Assembly (NCBI GenBank): GCA_011800805.1
Contig: MPNW01000513.1
Span: 22,501-64,938 of the forward strand
Origin: Hirudo medicinalis
Taxonomy: Eukaryota; Annelida; Clitellata; Hirudinida; Hirudinidae
Reading direction: 5' to 3'
Length of the DNA: 42,438 nucleotides
This document shows, piece after piece, positions 33,026 through 42,438 of the stretch. The notes under the pieces are model-generated. The model worked only from the letters and a program-made list of their open reading frames with translations. It was not told where the DNA came from and did not search any database. The position numbers were made by a program, and so were the translations under genes. Every line of letters begins with the position of its first letter. Position 1 is the stretch's first letter.

Positions 33026-34060
33026 GGGAGAGGAGTTCGGGACCAGGATTATGATATATATGAAGAAATGATCTCAAATCTTGTCAATTCAGAATTTATA
33101 GAATAGTTTTCTGATGCTTTTATTACGGCGATTGTATTGTTAGGATTGTCGTTGTCCTTGTAAAGTATTTTATATATTTGTACTCATCTGTATAGTAAAA
33201 AATATAAACAATTTATACTCATTTTGAGTTGTTTCAAAGTTTTAGTTTTAATGTGTGTTCATCGACTGGACTGTTTTGATTCTTTGACGGAAGTTTTATT
33301 TCTGAGCGACTTCGTCGCTCCACTGCTCTTGTGTCTTGGATCACGTGCCTTTTGTACCAGCCTATGCATTTTTTATTGTGTAAATTTTGGCAATTCTATG
33401 TACAGATTTGATTACCATTGAGGCCTTAGGTAACGTGGATTGGCAGCAAATTCCGTTCGGGGGTCGTGCGCCTCGTTCCATCGACCGACCGTGTCGTTCT
33501 CCAGCGGTTTTTCGAATTTTTTATTTTCCGATAAAATTTTATCCGAGCTCAATTCGACGACATCGATTCCATGGATATGTTATTCCAGTCGAGTTTATTT
33601 TGTTCCATTCTTTGCAGTTTTACTTCAATTATTCTTCATATTTCTAATTTAAGTTTTAAAATCCAACTGAAGAGATTCTTGTTTGTCTTGCATTGATGGA
33701 ATTTGTACATTTATTATTCATATCATTCTCGAGTTTGGTAAAAGTTGGTAAAATGACTTACGTTTATTTCTCATTTGAATCCTTCATTTTGTGGCTCGCG
33801 TTTGCCTAGTTCGTGCGGCTTCGTGCTTTTTGCAGTTTAATGTCGACTTGCAAAAGTATTGAAATCTTTGCTTTGGTTCGCGAGAAGTCGTCGGACTGCC
33901 AGAGAACGCGACTTGGAACTCTCGGTTGTACTTCTGAGTTGCATTTCTATCTGTCATCATTTTGATGCTTCCACCTGCTTGACAGATCATCCACATGCAA
34001 TGAGTTCTCCAGTTGTGCTTTGAAGGAAATTGTTCTGAAATAAAGCTTTTCCCCTGTTAC
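33026..34060 (+). other. Probable nanos 3' UTR
   Basis: After the nanos stop, the DNA is less repeat-rich than elsewhere and lacks trinucleotide arrays. A clear AATAAA occurs at 34039-34044, and there are A-rich near-matches at about 33197-33207. Either may end the transcript. Nanos mRNAs are usually controlled through their 3' UTR. I did not find an exact Pumilio element; UGUA-containing near-matches occur (for example TGTACATTTATT near 33705). Frames here (33387-33652) are not coding. Confidence 0.4.
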
Positions 34061-35807
34061 ATGTTTGCTTTTGTTTTCACGACAGCGACATCAGCTGTCG
34101 CTACGAGGGACGCACGCGGTGACTTCATTGTTGACCGCTCCCAGTGCAGGTCATTCAAATGAGTGGAAGCTGCATGAATTCAAAAGCCAGTGGGTGTTCA
34201 AAATCGGGGAAAATGTTTGGCCTTACTCGAAGTATGTGAGTCGTTGAAGTTGCTCAGGGTATGATTTGATTCTCACATCGAGAATGTGCCAAATGTCAGC
34301 GGATGTTGCGTGGATTCTCGCAGGAGTGCTGTTATCTGCGGCTTTGCTTCTCATTTAGGTGAAAGGCGCAGCTAACCTTCATCACCTCTCTGTGGTTCGG
34401 GTTGACACACATAATGAGTTTCGTCTCTGCCATTAAATCAAACCTCTGTTTTCCCTAACGCCTCGGAAATGCGTAGATTACGTTTGCCAGCCCAGCAGGT
34501 TCTGGAACTTAATAAGCCTGACACCTGGATGTATCTGGTCATTACCGAGATTCCTGTAGTTCTTTCCAGTGACAGATGTAACGCGGACCCAAGCAGATAT
34601 TTCCCGGGTTCTCTCGCCTGTGGTGCTAGTATCTCCACATCCATCTGGTTACTCCGCCCATCCCACGCGATGCTTCCATGTTTACCTTCCATTATATAAT
34701 TCCCACTGGACCTCCTGTCACGAGTCATCGTGCACAAACAATTTAATCTCACGTTCTGACTTTTTATCGAGTAATCGATTGAATTTGAAAATTAACTTTG
34801 CGTCCATCTCAGCAGCATCAATGTTTATTTTCCTTGGTCTCCAGCGCGGCTTAACTGATGCCAATGAAAGTCAAGAAATATCGTCCCTAGTAATCCTTTA
34901 AATAACTTGGGGTTCTGAGGGGCTGAATAGGATTGTAAACCAGCTTAGAGGTTTTCATTGAATTTCTGAAGACATCCGTTTATAACAGCTTTCTTTGATG
35001 TCCCCATGTATTTATATATAGATAAACATGCAAATGACCAAGCTTGTATGTGTGGATGAAGGAATATGCATGCAATTGCTTGGCGATATTTGTTGGTTTA
35101 TATCAAAGATGCAAATGCGTGCATGAATGGTTATCAATTCGATATCAATATTCGTGCACGCTCATTGTAGATGTGCTGACCTTAATGAATCTGCCAAATT
35201 AGATTATTACTTGCCCCTGGGTGGCTTTTTGGTCTGCCTAGCTTTGTTGGCATCTCTAATGTCATCGGATGGGTAGTCGACTACCCTTGCCGACTGGGTG
35301 GGTGAATGAATGCGTGGATGAATTAATGAGTAGCCGAATGGGGTAAAAGAGCCCTTTTGAACGGGTTAACATTTCTGTAACTAACATGACGTGCACTCTT
35401 GTCATTTTAAATGAATGTCACACTTGAATGAAGCTTTGTTAACGCTTGGATATCAGATATCCCGATCAGTTAAATCAGTATATTAGTAAACTAGATTACT
35501 GTTAGGTCATTAGTGGCTAACTAACAACGAGGGGTTGAAATTCGTTTATTTAGATGATTAAATGACAGATTGTAAATCCATCGCAAATTCGTGGATTCTC
35601 AAATCTTCTGTCGGAGTTCACAATCGAAATTCAAAGTTTCCACCTCTTTATTCAAGGTGCTCCCAAGAGGGTCTTTCCACAAAGGATCGGTTTTCGTTCG
35701 GTCTCGCTTCACTGATTTTTCCAGGTTTCAGATCGTTGCATGAGAGGGATGTTGACTCTGGGAGAGAGGATGCTAAGATTTGTTATTCGGAATATAAAAG
35801 TAAATAA
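34061..35807. other. Non-genic DNA downstream of nanos
   Basis: GC-richer than the rest of the right half. Frames at 34438-34752 (-), 34569-34901 (+) and 35562-35807 (+) overlap each other or stand alone, and no family is recognisable. An unrecognised exon cannot be ruled out, mainly for the 104-codon minus-strand frame. Confidence 0.4.
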
Positions 35808-37690
35808 CAACAACAACAACAATAATAAAAATAATAATAAATACTAACTTAAAATAATTACGGAATAATATAAACTGATATTACTCGAAGCACGAAATCA
35901 TATCATAATATTTATTTTGAACTTCTAACTAACAATTTGTTGTCAAGCGCTGCTTTTATAGAATAATTTGATACTAAGATATTATTATTATTATATTATT
36001 AAGTCCAACAATAAGCAGATCTCATATTTGCATGAAATCATTCTTGTTGTAATTTCAAATTTATTGCTAGTAGATGAAAGTACAAAGGGCTGATATTGCT
36101 GTTATCAATTTCAACTCTTAATCTCCGTCAATGTCCACCTCTTAATATTGCTGAATATTGTTGCTTGTGTCTCTGTGAGCTTGCAGGACTGTCTTCTTAT
36201 CACCAATGGTCCACTTAGAACAACACGCACCGTGTGCATGCGTTGTGCGTGATATGGTCAATTGATTGAAGTGTGACCAGCATAAATTCAATCGATTTCA
36301 ATCACACGGGCACATCAAATGAATCTTATAAGTAACTTATTTGCTCACAAGCTTATGAACTCAATTTTATAAGCTGTTAAAACTTTCTATACTCTTTGTC
36401 CCCATCTATCAACATCATCAATCAATCCATCCTTCCATCAATCCATCCAAATACCATATACTAGATACTCCTTCATTAACACCAGCAACAGTTACTTATT
36501 GAATAACTTAATTTTTAAATAATTTATCCTTAATTCATCATTAATTCATTCAAATTCACCAAAGCATTCATCGTAAAGTTGACAGTTCCCTCCACATTCA
36601 AATCTGTGTTCTTTGTCAAATTCCCGCCTAAAAAGCAGATGACTCAAGTCTTGTGCTTTGTCGAGAGTCATTGTTGCTTCTGATCAGACTCCCATCGTCG
36701 TCGTCCTCATCACTTTTGTCACCATTACTTTGTTCAATTTATAAATTAGCATTACTTGATTAAACAATAATATTAATAAAAATAATAATAACAAGGAGAT
36801 TAATAACGATAATAATTTTTATTAATTATTAAAAAAAAAGTTTTCATATTGTTTATTGAAATCGTTTACAAGAACATGTAAGGTGTGACTTGATGATAGC
36901 AGTTGTTATGAGGGCATTGTTGTTATTGCAACTGACGTTTATACTGCAAATATTTATGCAGATCATGACTGATTAATTAATATTAATAAATACTTAATAT
37001 AATTTGTTGTTGTTGTTGTTGTTGCATCCAATCATATAACTACATATATAACTCATATTATCGTTACAATATTTTATGTCCAAATAACCCACTAATCTTC
37101 TTTATTGGATATATTCATATATTCATTTAGCCAACGTCGTCAAAAGTGAATTACGACAATAATAAGGCAGACTTAAAGTTGGACACATCCATTTTATGAT
37201 GATGATGATTAATAATATTATTATTATTATTAATTATTCAACTAAATATGCAATAACCACCTAATGATCTTATTGGCTAAATTATCAAATAAATAAACTT
37301 AACAATCTTATTAGTTACGACACTATTGCTGGATGATAACACTCTAGTGCCTCCAGTCAACCAAAGTCAATTTGATTGCTTAGTTGTTTTTAAAAACAAA
37401 GATTTAATAAATTAAAAACAGTTTTCCTATTTCACGAGCTTGATTAAAATAGAAATCTGCAAACAATCCTTCACTCCATCCGAGATTCGCAGCGGGGTGC
37501 AGGAAGTGCTGACCTCTGAACTTTAGGGTTGAAAGTCGTTTTCAAGTCTGGGTTTGAAAAAGATGATGAAGTTTAAGTGGCATTTAATAAGAATTTAATT
37601 TCAAGTATACGCAATTCCAAAGTGGTAGTTTGATATTGTTTACGAACTATCACCTCAACTTAAAGCTGACTTCATTGCATTAGCGTAACT
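35808..37690. other. AT-rich DNA with short microsatellites
   Basis: (AAC/AAT)n at about 35803-35845, ATT runs near 35980 and 36770, (GTT)n at about 37003-37024, and a short ATC/CATC patch near 36411-36450. No coding frame. Confidence 0.6.
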
Positions 37691-37760
37691 ACAGGAAGTC
37701 GAAGAGTTGGAGGTTCAACTCCCAGCGGGGGTTCGCCGAGCCTCATATTATGATTGTAAT
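37691..37760 (+). repeat. Possible tRNA-like SINE piece
   Basis: A-box-like TAGCGTAACTAC and B-box-like GGTTCAACTCC occur in the right order, but only about 19 bases apart, which is too short for an intact tRNA. No cloverleaf can be drawn. It is followed by GGGGGTTCGCCGAGCCTC and a run ending TAATGTCTTTATAATAA that resembles a retroelement tail. Confidence 0.3.
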
Positions 37761-39140
37761 AATGTCTTTATAATAAGGAGAGGCATCATGGATGGATGGA
37801 AGGTCCTTTGAAGAGGAGGAGTGGGCGTAACTCATGCATCTTTCCAGGTGGAAAAGCAGCTGATGTAAGAATCTTGGCCTGCTTTTCGGTCGAAACCCAC
37901 TTGTTAAGAAAGTGACATGCGATCTAAGAACAATGTTTATGGGGTTCATAATTTAACGTAATAAGTGTAAAAAAAAAAATAATAATAACAATATAATTCT
38001 AATAATTAGCACCAATAAGTATTCATTAAATAACTGCAACTGCTGAGAAAGCTCTAGCGGGTCTAATGACTTTCATGACTTTCATGAGTTTAACAAACTT
38101 TTAACGATGACATTTAAATGTGAATGTAATTTCTAACTTTCTGAAGACGTCGGTGACGATGTATTACAATGTTTCCGTTCAATCAATTCAGACCGAATAT
38201 ATTTATAAATGATAATGTTTACGAATGTAGGACACCTTCTCTCAACTTTTCTGTTGTTCGTATTTTCTGTTATTTCTGTTATTCTCTTCGTTGAATACCA
38301 CATTAATCATCATCATCATTGAGATGGCGCATATACATGCCCTTACATTTATTTGTAAACCGAGCCATCCTCAGGATTGAAAGGCCTAAAACCAAACAAA
38401 CGACTCTTGTTTTCAGATGCGATCTCCGTTTGTATCGTCCCCATAAACTTTCCTGTCCATAAACAGGACAGCCATAAACGTCCGGAGTCTACAAACAATA
38501 TCGCATTACTATCGATCAAAGGACTTCTGAGAGACTTTCGGGGAACCTTCGAGACTTCCTGGTCTATGAAGAGTGTCCAATATCTCGCCTTCCCTACCCA
38601 TGGTTTCATTGAAGTTAACTTGGTTTTCGTGAGACAACCATTCAAGTCGAATTTATCTGAGGTGTTTCATCTCCTTGGTTGGTGATCGGACTTGACTTTT
38701 GTTTTGGAGGACGTCAATGGTGGAATAAATTTTGAATAAACTTATTAATAATAATACAGCAATATCTTTAATAGTTTAATTTTATGAATAACTTAAAATT
38801 TAATTTGGGTCATTAAATATTCATGACATTTATTGATGTGAATGTAATGTTAATGACATTTTATTAGTAAGACAAAATAATTGCCCGAATATCCTTCACT
38901 AAATAAACATGTATTTATTTATTTATTTGCATAACTGAGATGATTTGGAAGAATAAGCATCTTCGAAATCACCTTTTTACCTGAGCTCCGTTTCAATTGA
39001 CCTTGACTAACAAAGTTATGGAGACTATTATGATATTATATATGACTATTACGATATTATGTCATGACAATGTAACATTAATTGATGCAAATGAAGAATG
39101 AAAGTGAGGAAAGTTAGGAAATAACTTTTGATGTTTTCAA
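37761..39140. other. Non-genic DNA
   Basis: Frames at 37743-37949 (-) and the mutually overlapping 38349-38645 (-) and 38377-38685 (+) are unrecognised. The last pair are mirror shadows of the same 300 bases, and neither has splice support. Confidence 0.45.
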
Positions 39141-39143
39141 GTG

Positions 39144-39260
39144 CTAATCATCATCATCATCATCAGCAGGAGCATCGTCATCGTCATCATCAGCAGCAGC
39201 AGCAGCATCATCATCGTCGTCATCGTCATCATCATCATCATCGTCGTCATCGTCGTCGTA
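39144..39260 (+). repeat. CAT/CAG/CGT trinucleotide array
   Basis: An imperfect trinucleotide array that reads as His/Gln/Arg in one frame starting at 39128. The reading continues without domain character, so I treat it as a microsatellite, not a gene. Confidence 0.8.
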
Positions 39261-39587
39261 AAGTTACGTTAATGCAAATAGAAGCTTCAGATCGCTTGCA
39301 AATAATTACTATTACACAACCAAACAATCCGATGGGAATGCGCAGACTAATTATAATATTTATTAAAATTATGTTAATTACGATAGTGGAGCTGATTAGC
39401 ATATTTAGTATTTAATTTACGATGCTGAACATTGCGAATAACATGTGATGAATTACAAATGAACAACACGATGAATTACGGCAATATTCTAAAAGAATTT
39501 ATGCTTTATTTATCAGATTTATTTCATTATTACCTTAAGAATTACTGACCAATAAATTCAATCGTCGCCATCATTCCACGGTTCACA
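39261..39587. other. AT-rich DNA, nothing recognised
   Basis: No frame of coding character apart from the run-out of the preceding repeat reading. Confidence 0.5.
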
Positions 39588-39650
39588 GTAGGATTCGAAC
39601 CAAGAAGACTCACTGATAAGTTATCGTCCTCGTCCAAGTTTATCACCTCC
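39588..39650 (-). repeat. tRNA-derived SINE promoter (A- and B-box)
   Basis: On the minus strand, TGATAAACTTGG (10 of 12 to the Pol III A-box, about 39634-39645) is followed after 32 bases by an exact B-box, GGTTCGAATCC (39591-39601). Spacing suits a tRNA-type promoter. Acceptor and T stems do not pair, so it is more likely a SINE head than a functional tRNA. Confidence 0.4.
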
Positions 39651-40012
39651 CTAACCACAATCACTATCTCTCCCTTGAGATATTTTATCTCTTGGGATCT
39701 TTCTATCTAAAATTATCACTGCTTATGTAATGTTTATCACCAATCCGGTTTGGGGGGTCGTTCGTAATTGTGGAAGTGTTGAAGAGGAAATTCAGTGACA
39801 GCCGTGACTGTCGTGAGAATGCTCGTAAATATTTTCGATATTAAATGCAAACTATTTAGAAATTAATAAAAAACTTTAATTAAATGAAATATTTGTGGTG
39901 CAGAAATTAAAATTGCATTTTTACTAGGTTAAATGTGGCACAATGTGATGCCTCTTTTTGGTGCTTGTAAATGATTCACCGATATTTGCCAATGCAAATA
40001 AATACAATCACG

Positions 40013-40023
40013 AAAATGGCGGA
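40013..40023 (+). promoter_or_regulatory. YY1-type motif AAAATGGCGGA with possible start codon
   Basis: AAAATGGCGGA is the same initiator-type motif as at 30750-30760. From its ATG (40016) the frame reads MADLFPTG and then meets GGTATCTT, a possible splice donor, so it might begin a gene running out of the window. No downstream exon was found. Confidence 0.2.
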
Positions 40024-40139
40024 CTTATTTCCCACTGGGTATCTTCACTTTCTTTTAATGAGTTCAGTCATTTATGTAGCGCTATTCCCAAGGGAAGCAA
40101 ATCTCTCAACACGACAGCCCTAAATTGGATCCAAAGATA

Positions 40140-40800
40140 GGAAGATGTTTAAGGATATTTATTGAGAAATGTTGACAAATCGTAAGGGAATAATCTTAAC
40201 ATACACCGTTGAGTTACTCTCTAAATTTCTCGCAAGGAGTACAATTCTTGAGTGGCTCTTTGAGTTGATTCTGCTAATGAGTGAGGAGTGCTTGGAAATG
40301 CAAAAGAGTGAAGAAGTAATGAGTGGAGGAGTGGATGATGACGGGATGAATGAATTGACGACGAAAGAAAGGATGGATGAGTTGATGAATGGAGGAACAG
40401 AGGCATGATTGGCTATAAGAATTCATGATTTGCTGAATGAACGAACGAACAGGCGAATGATTGAATGAATGAATGAATGAATGAATCACTTGATTCTTGA
40501 CTGAAATCGGCTTAAAAGTCGTCCTCAAGGGATGCCAACCTAACCTAAAATAACGCATAACAACTCGAATAATGCCTAACTAAGTAACTTATTAATAATG
40601 GAATTTAATTGATCAAAATAAGAATAAATATTGGAATGGATTTAAAAATATTCGTAATAATTTTGAAAATTGAAAAGAACGAATGCAATGCTCGATTACA
40701 CGAATAATGAAGCTTGGATCTGTCCATTTAAATCCAGATAGCAAATGCATTGTTTGATTTTCTACAAATATATTAGAGTTTATAATCTTCCATCTGCGAA
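40140..40800. other. Non-genic DNA with GAAT/GGAT-type degenerate repeats
   Basis: Imperfect GATG/GAGTG-rich sequence at about 40270-40410 and (GAAT)n at about 40455-40487. Open frames on both strands here reflect the tetranucleotide periodicity. I see no gene. Confidence 0.55.
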
Positions 40801-40812
40801 TTAAAATAATTT

Positions 40813-40840
40813 GTTATTGTTATTATTATTATTATTGTTG

Positions 40841-40923
<83 letters not shown>

Positions 40924-40926
40924 NCC
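40813..40926 (+). repeat. (ATT)n microsatellite ending at an N
   Basis: Almost pure ATT units run up to the N at 40924, so the true length is unknown. Confidence 0.9.
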
Positions 40927-41016
40927 TTATTAGTAAATAATTTATAAAACATAAATCGAGCATAAATTCAGCAAAGGAAAAGTTTCGTTGCGTCATGCAC
41001 GGGCGGCCAACCATGA

Positions 41017-41026
41017 CGACGATGAC

Positions 41027-41088
<62 letters not shown>

Positions 41089-41092
41089 CGAC

Positions 41093-41150
<58 letters not shown>
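41017..41150 (+). repeat. (GAC/GAT)n microsatellite
   Basis: About 45 GAC/GAT units. The GAC variants cluster at the left end and pure GAT units at the right. The poly-Asp and poly-Ser readings are artefacts. Confidence 0.9.
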
Positions 41151-41297
41151 CTATCGTAGTACTTATTAAGAGACAGATGGTGCCTACATTGTGACCAGTC
41201 ACGCCTACGCATTCAGAGTTCTTATTCTTATTCTGCTAAAAAGATGCCATGCTACGATGACGTCATGTAGGTGGACAGTGGACATTAATCCTTTCTT

Positions 41298-41364
41298 TCA
41301 TCCATCCATCTTTCTATCCACCCATCCATCCATCCATCCTTCCATCCATCCATCCATGGATGGA
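41298..41364 (+). repeat. (CATC)n array closing in a CCATGG palindrome
   Basis: Tandem CATC/CATCC units end in CATCCATCCATGGATGGA, giving a perfect local inverted repeat centred on CCATGG. Confidence 0.8.
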
Positions 41365-41579
41365 GAGATGCACCAACGTGTCTTGGTTGACATCCCATTA
41401 AATTTTAGTTTATATAGATATGAATCCATTTATGGATTTTTTTTTCAAAATTAATTAATAATCTTCATCACATGTTCAGTCATTATTACTTTGAACGTCC
41501 TGTGTTTGAATTTGGCGCCAGGCAGATCGCATGTTTCAGGTTGGTTATTCTTAATTTGCATTTAACATTCTTATAACGG

Positions 41580-41815
41580 TCAAATAATATTAATTAATAA
41601 TATTAACAATAATAATAATAATTATTATTAATTTTAAATTATTATAATAATTAATTTTTTATATGATTAATGTAATAATCAATAATAATAATTATTATTT
41701 AATAATAAATATTATTTAAATTAAAATTATAATAATAATAATAAATTAATTAATGTTATATATAATATTTATTATAATATTATAATTGATATTATTATTT
41801 TTAATATGGCTCACC
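41580..41815. repeat. Extreme AT-rich patch
   Basis: Mixed AAT/ATT/TTAA sequence with almost no G or C. It carries no coding information that I can see. Confidence 0.7.
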
Positions 41816-41925
41816 ATGAAGAAAGATATTGTCGTGCTAGATATTGAATCTTAGAATGGGGTCAAGAATGATGTGTTTGTCTTCAAAACATCTGCTGAAG
41901 TCCAACACAATCAAGCAACAAATCT

Positions 41926-42060
41926 GATACAATACAATACAATACGATACGATACAATACAATACAATACAATACAATACAATACAATGCAATGCAATGC
42001 AATGCAATGCAATGCAATGCAATACAACACAATACAACACAATACAGCACAATACAACAC
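41926..42060 (+). repeat. Pentanucleotide array AATAC, then AATGC, then AATAC-AACAC
   Basis: AATAC units (with three GATAC variants) occupy 41926-41985, seven AATGC units occupy 41986-42020, and AATACAACAC-type ten-base units occupy 42021-42060. Changing variant blocks are typical of stepwise local amplification. Confidence 0.9.
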
Positions 42061-42315
42061 CATGCAACCTCATTCTGTTCAAGCTCACTCATTCTTGCAT
42101 GTTCAACACTTCATTTATTTTTTCATACTGTCAATATTTCATTCGTTCATTCATTCATCCGTTCGTTCTCTCATTCGATGATCTTAATTACGACGCACTC
42201 ACACACATCGTAACAATGACATGTTGACCTCAAACATTAAGGTTCATCGACCTTACAAGCAGGGCTGACCAAATGCTCTTGCGGATTGTTCAACCCATCC
42301 ATCATTCCTTCCATC

Positions 42316-42438
42316 CATTTATTCATTCATTCATTCATTCATTCATTCATTCATTCATTCATTCATTCATTCATTCATTCATTCATTCATTCATTCATTC
42401 ATTCATTCATTCATTCATTCATTCATTCATTCATTCAT
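42316..42438 (+). repeat. (ATTC)n microsatellite running off the window
   Basis: Pure ATTC units for about 120 bases up to the last base, so the array is probably longer. Confidence 0.95.

Noticed and set aside
34438..34752. 104-codon minus-strand ORF (MRLNCLCTMTRDRRSS...)
   Set aside because: Composition is plausible, but no family or splice structure is visible; left as non-genic with low certainty.
37691..37745. tRNA gene
   Set aside because: A- and B-box-like sequences are too close together and no cloverleaf stems pair.
38349..38685. Two overlapping ~100-codon ORFs on opposite strands
   Set aside because: They are mirror readings of the same DNA, with no motif, start context or splice partner to favour either.
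39128..39415. His/Gln/Arg-rich ORF
   Set aside because: It is a CAT/CAG/CGT microsatellite followed by unstructured AT-rich translation.
41926..42438. CRISPR-like or telomeric array
   Set aside because: Units of 4-10 bases with no spacers and no telomeric unit; ordinary microsatellites in an animal genome.

Overview
This window is nuclear DNA of a bilaterian animal. It is AT-rich, with genes split by GT-AG introns, very abundant AAT, GAT/CAT, GTTG, CATC and ATTC microsatellites, and single N placeholders at 2237, 17408 and 40924. The gene set (TEAD, TPMT, INO80C, nanos) is metazoan. The repeat texture and compact introns make me think of a lophotrochozoan, perhaps an annelid or leech, but nothing in the sequence proves this.

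Layout, all genes on the + strand. 1-1440: a degenerate LINE 3' end and its (AAT)n tail, beside microsatellite. 2439-6648: a 5'-truncated TEAD/Scalloped gene, the DNA-binding effector of Hippo signalling. 7722-10524: thiopurine-S-methyltransferase-like gene A, with an antisense LINE fragment in intron 3. 12403-16248: TPMT-like gene B. 17070-17640: a transposon-type relic on the minus strand, containing an exact 127-bp assembly duplication around an N. 19126-21872: INO80C, a chromatin-remodelling subunit. 24572-30292: TPMT-like gene C. 30750-31036: an unidentified promoter-like patch with an open reading frame. 32073-33025: nanos, the germline/patterning translational repressor, with a probable 3' UTR of about 1 kb. 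34060-42438: no recognisable gene, only microsatellites, SINE-like pieces and simple-repeat arrays.

The main biological story is the three-copy TPMT array interrupted by INO80C. All three copies share an eight-exon structure with the same intron phases. Copies A and C have identical exon lengths (224 aa each). Their exon 3 is nearly identical at the DNA level (123 of 124 bases) while neighbouring exons are clearly diverged. This is the pattern of a recent exon-scale gene conversion, or possibly an assembly effect. The TEAD gene carries an unusual Ser/Pro insert in its co-activator-binding domain. I found no CRISPR array, rRNA or convincing standard tRNA. I recognise no wholly new system; the strongest candidates for novelty are the TPMT array and the divergent TEAD.
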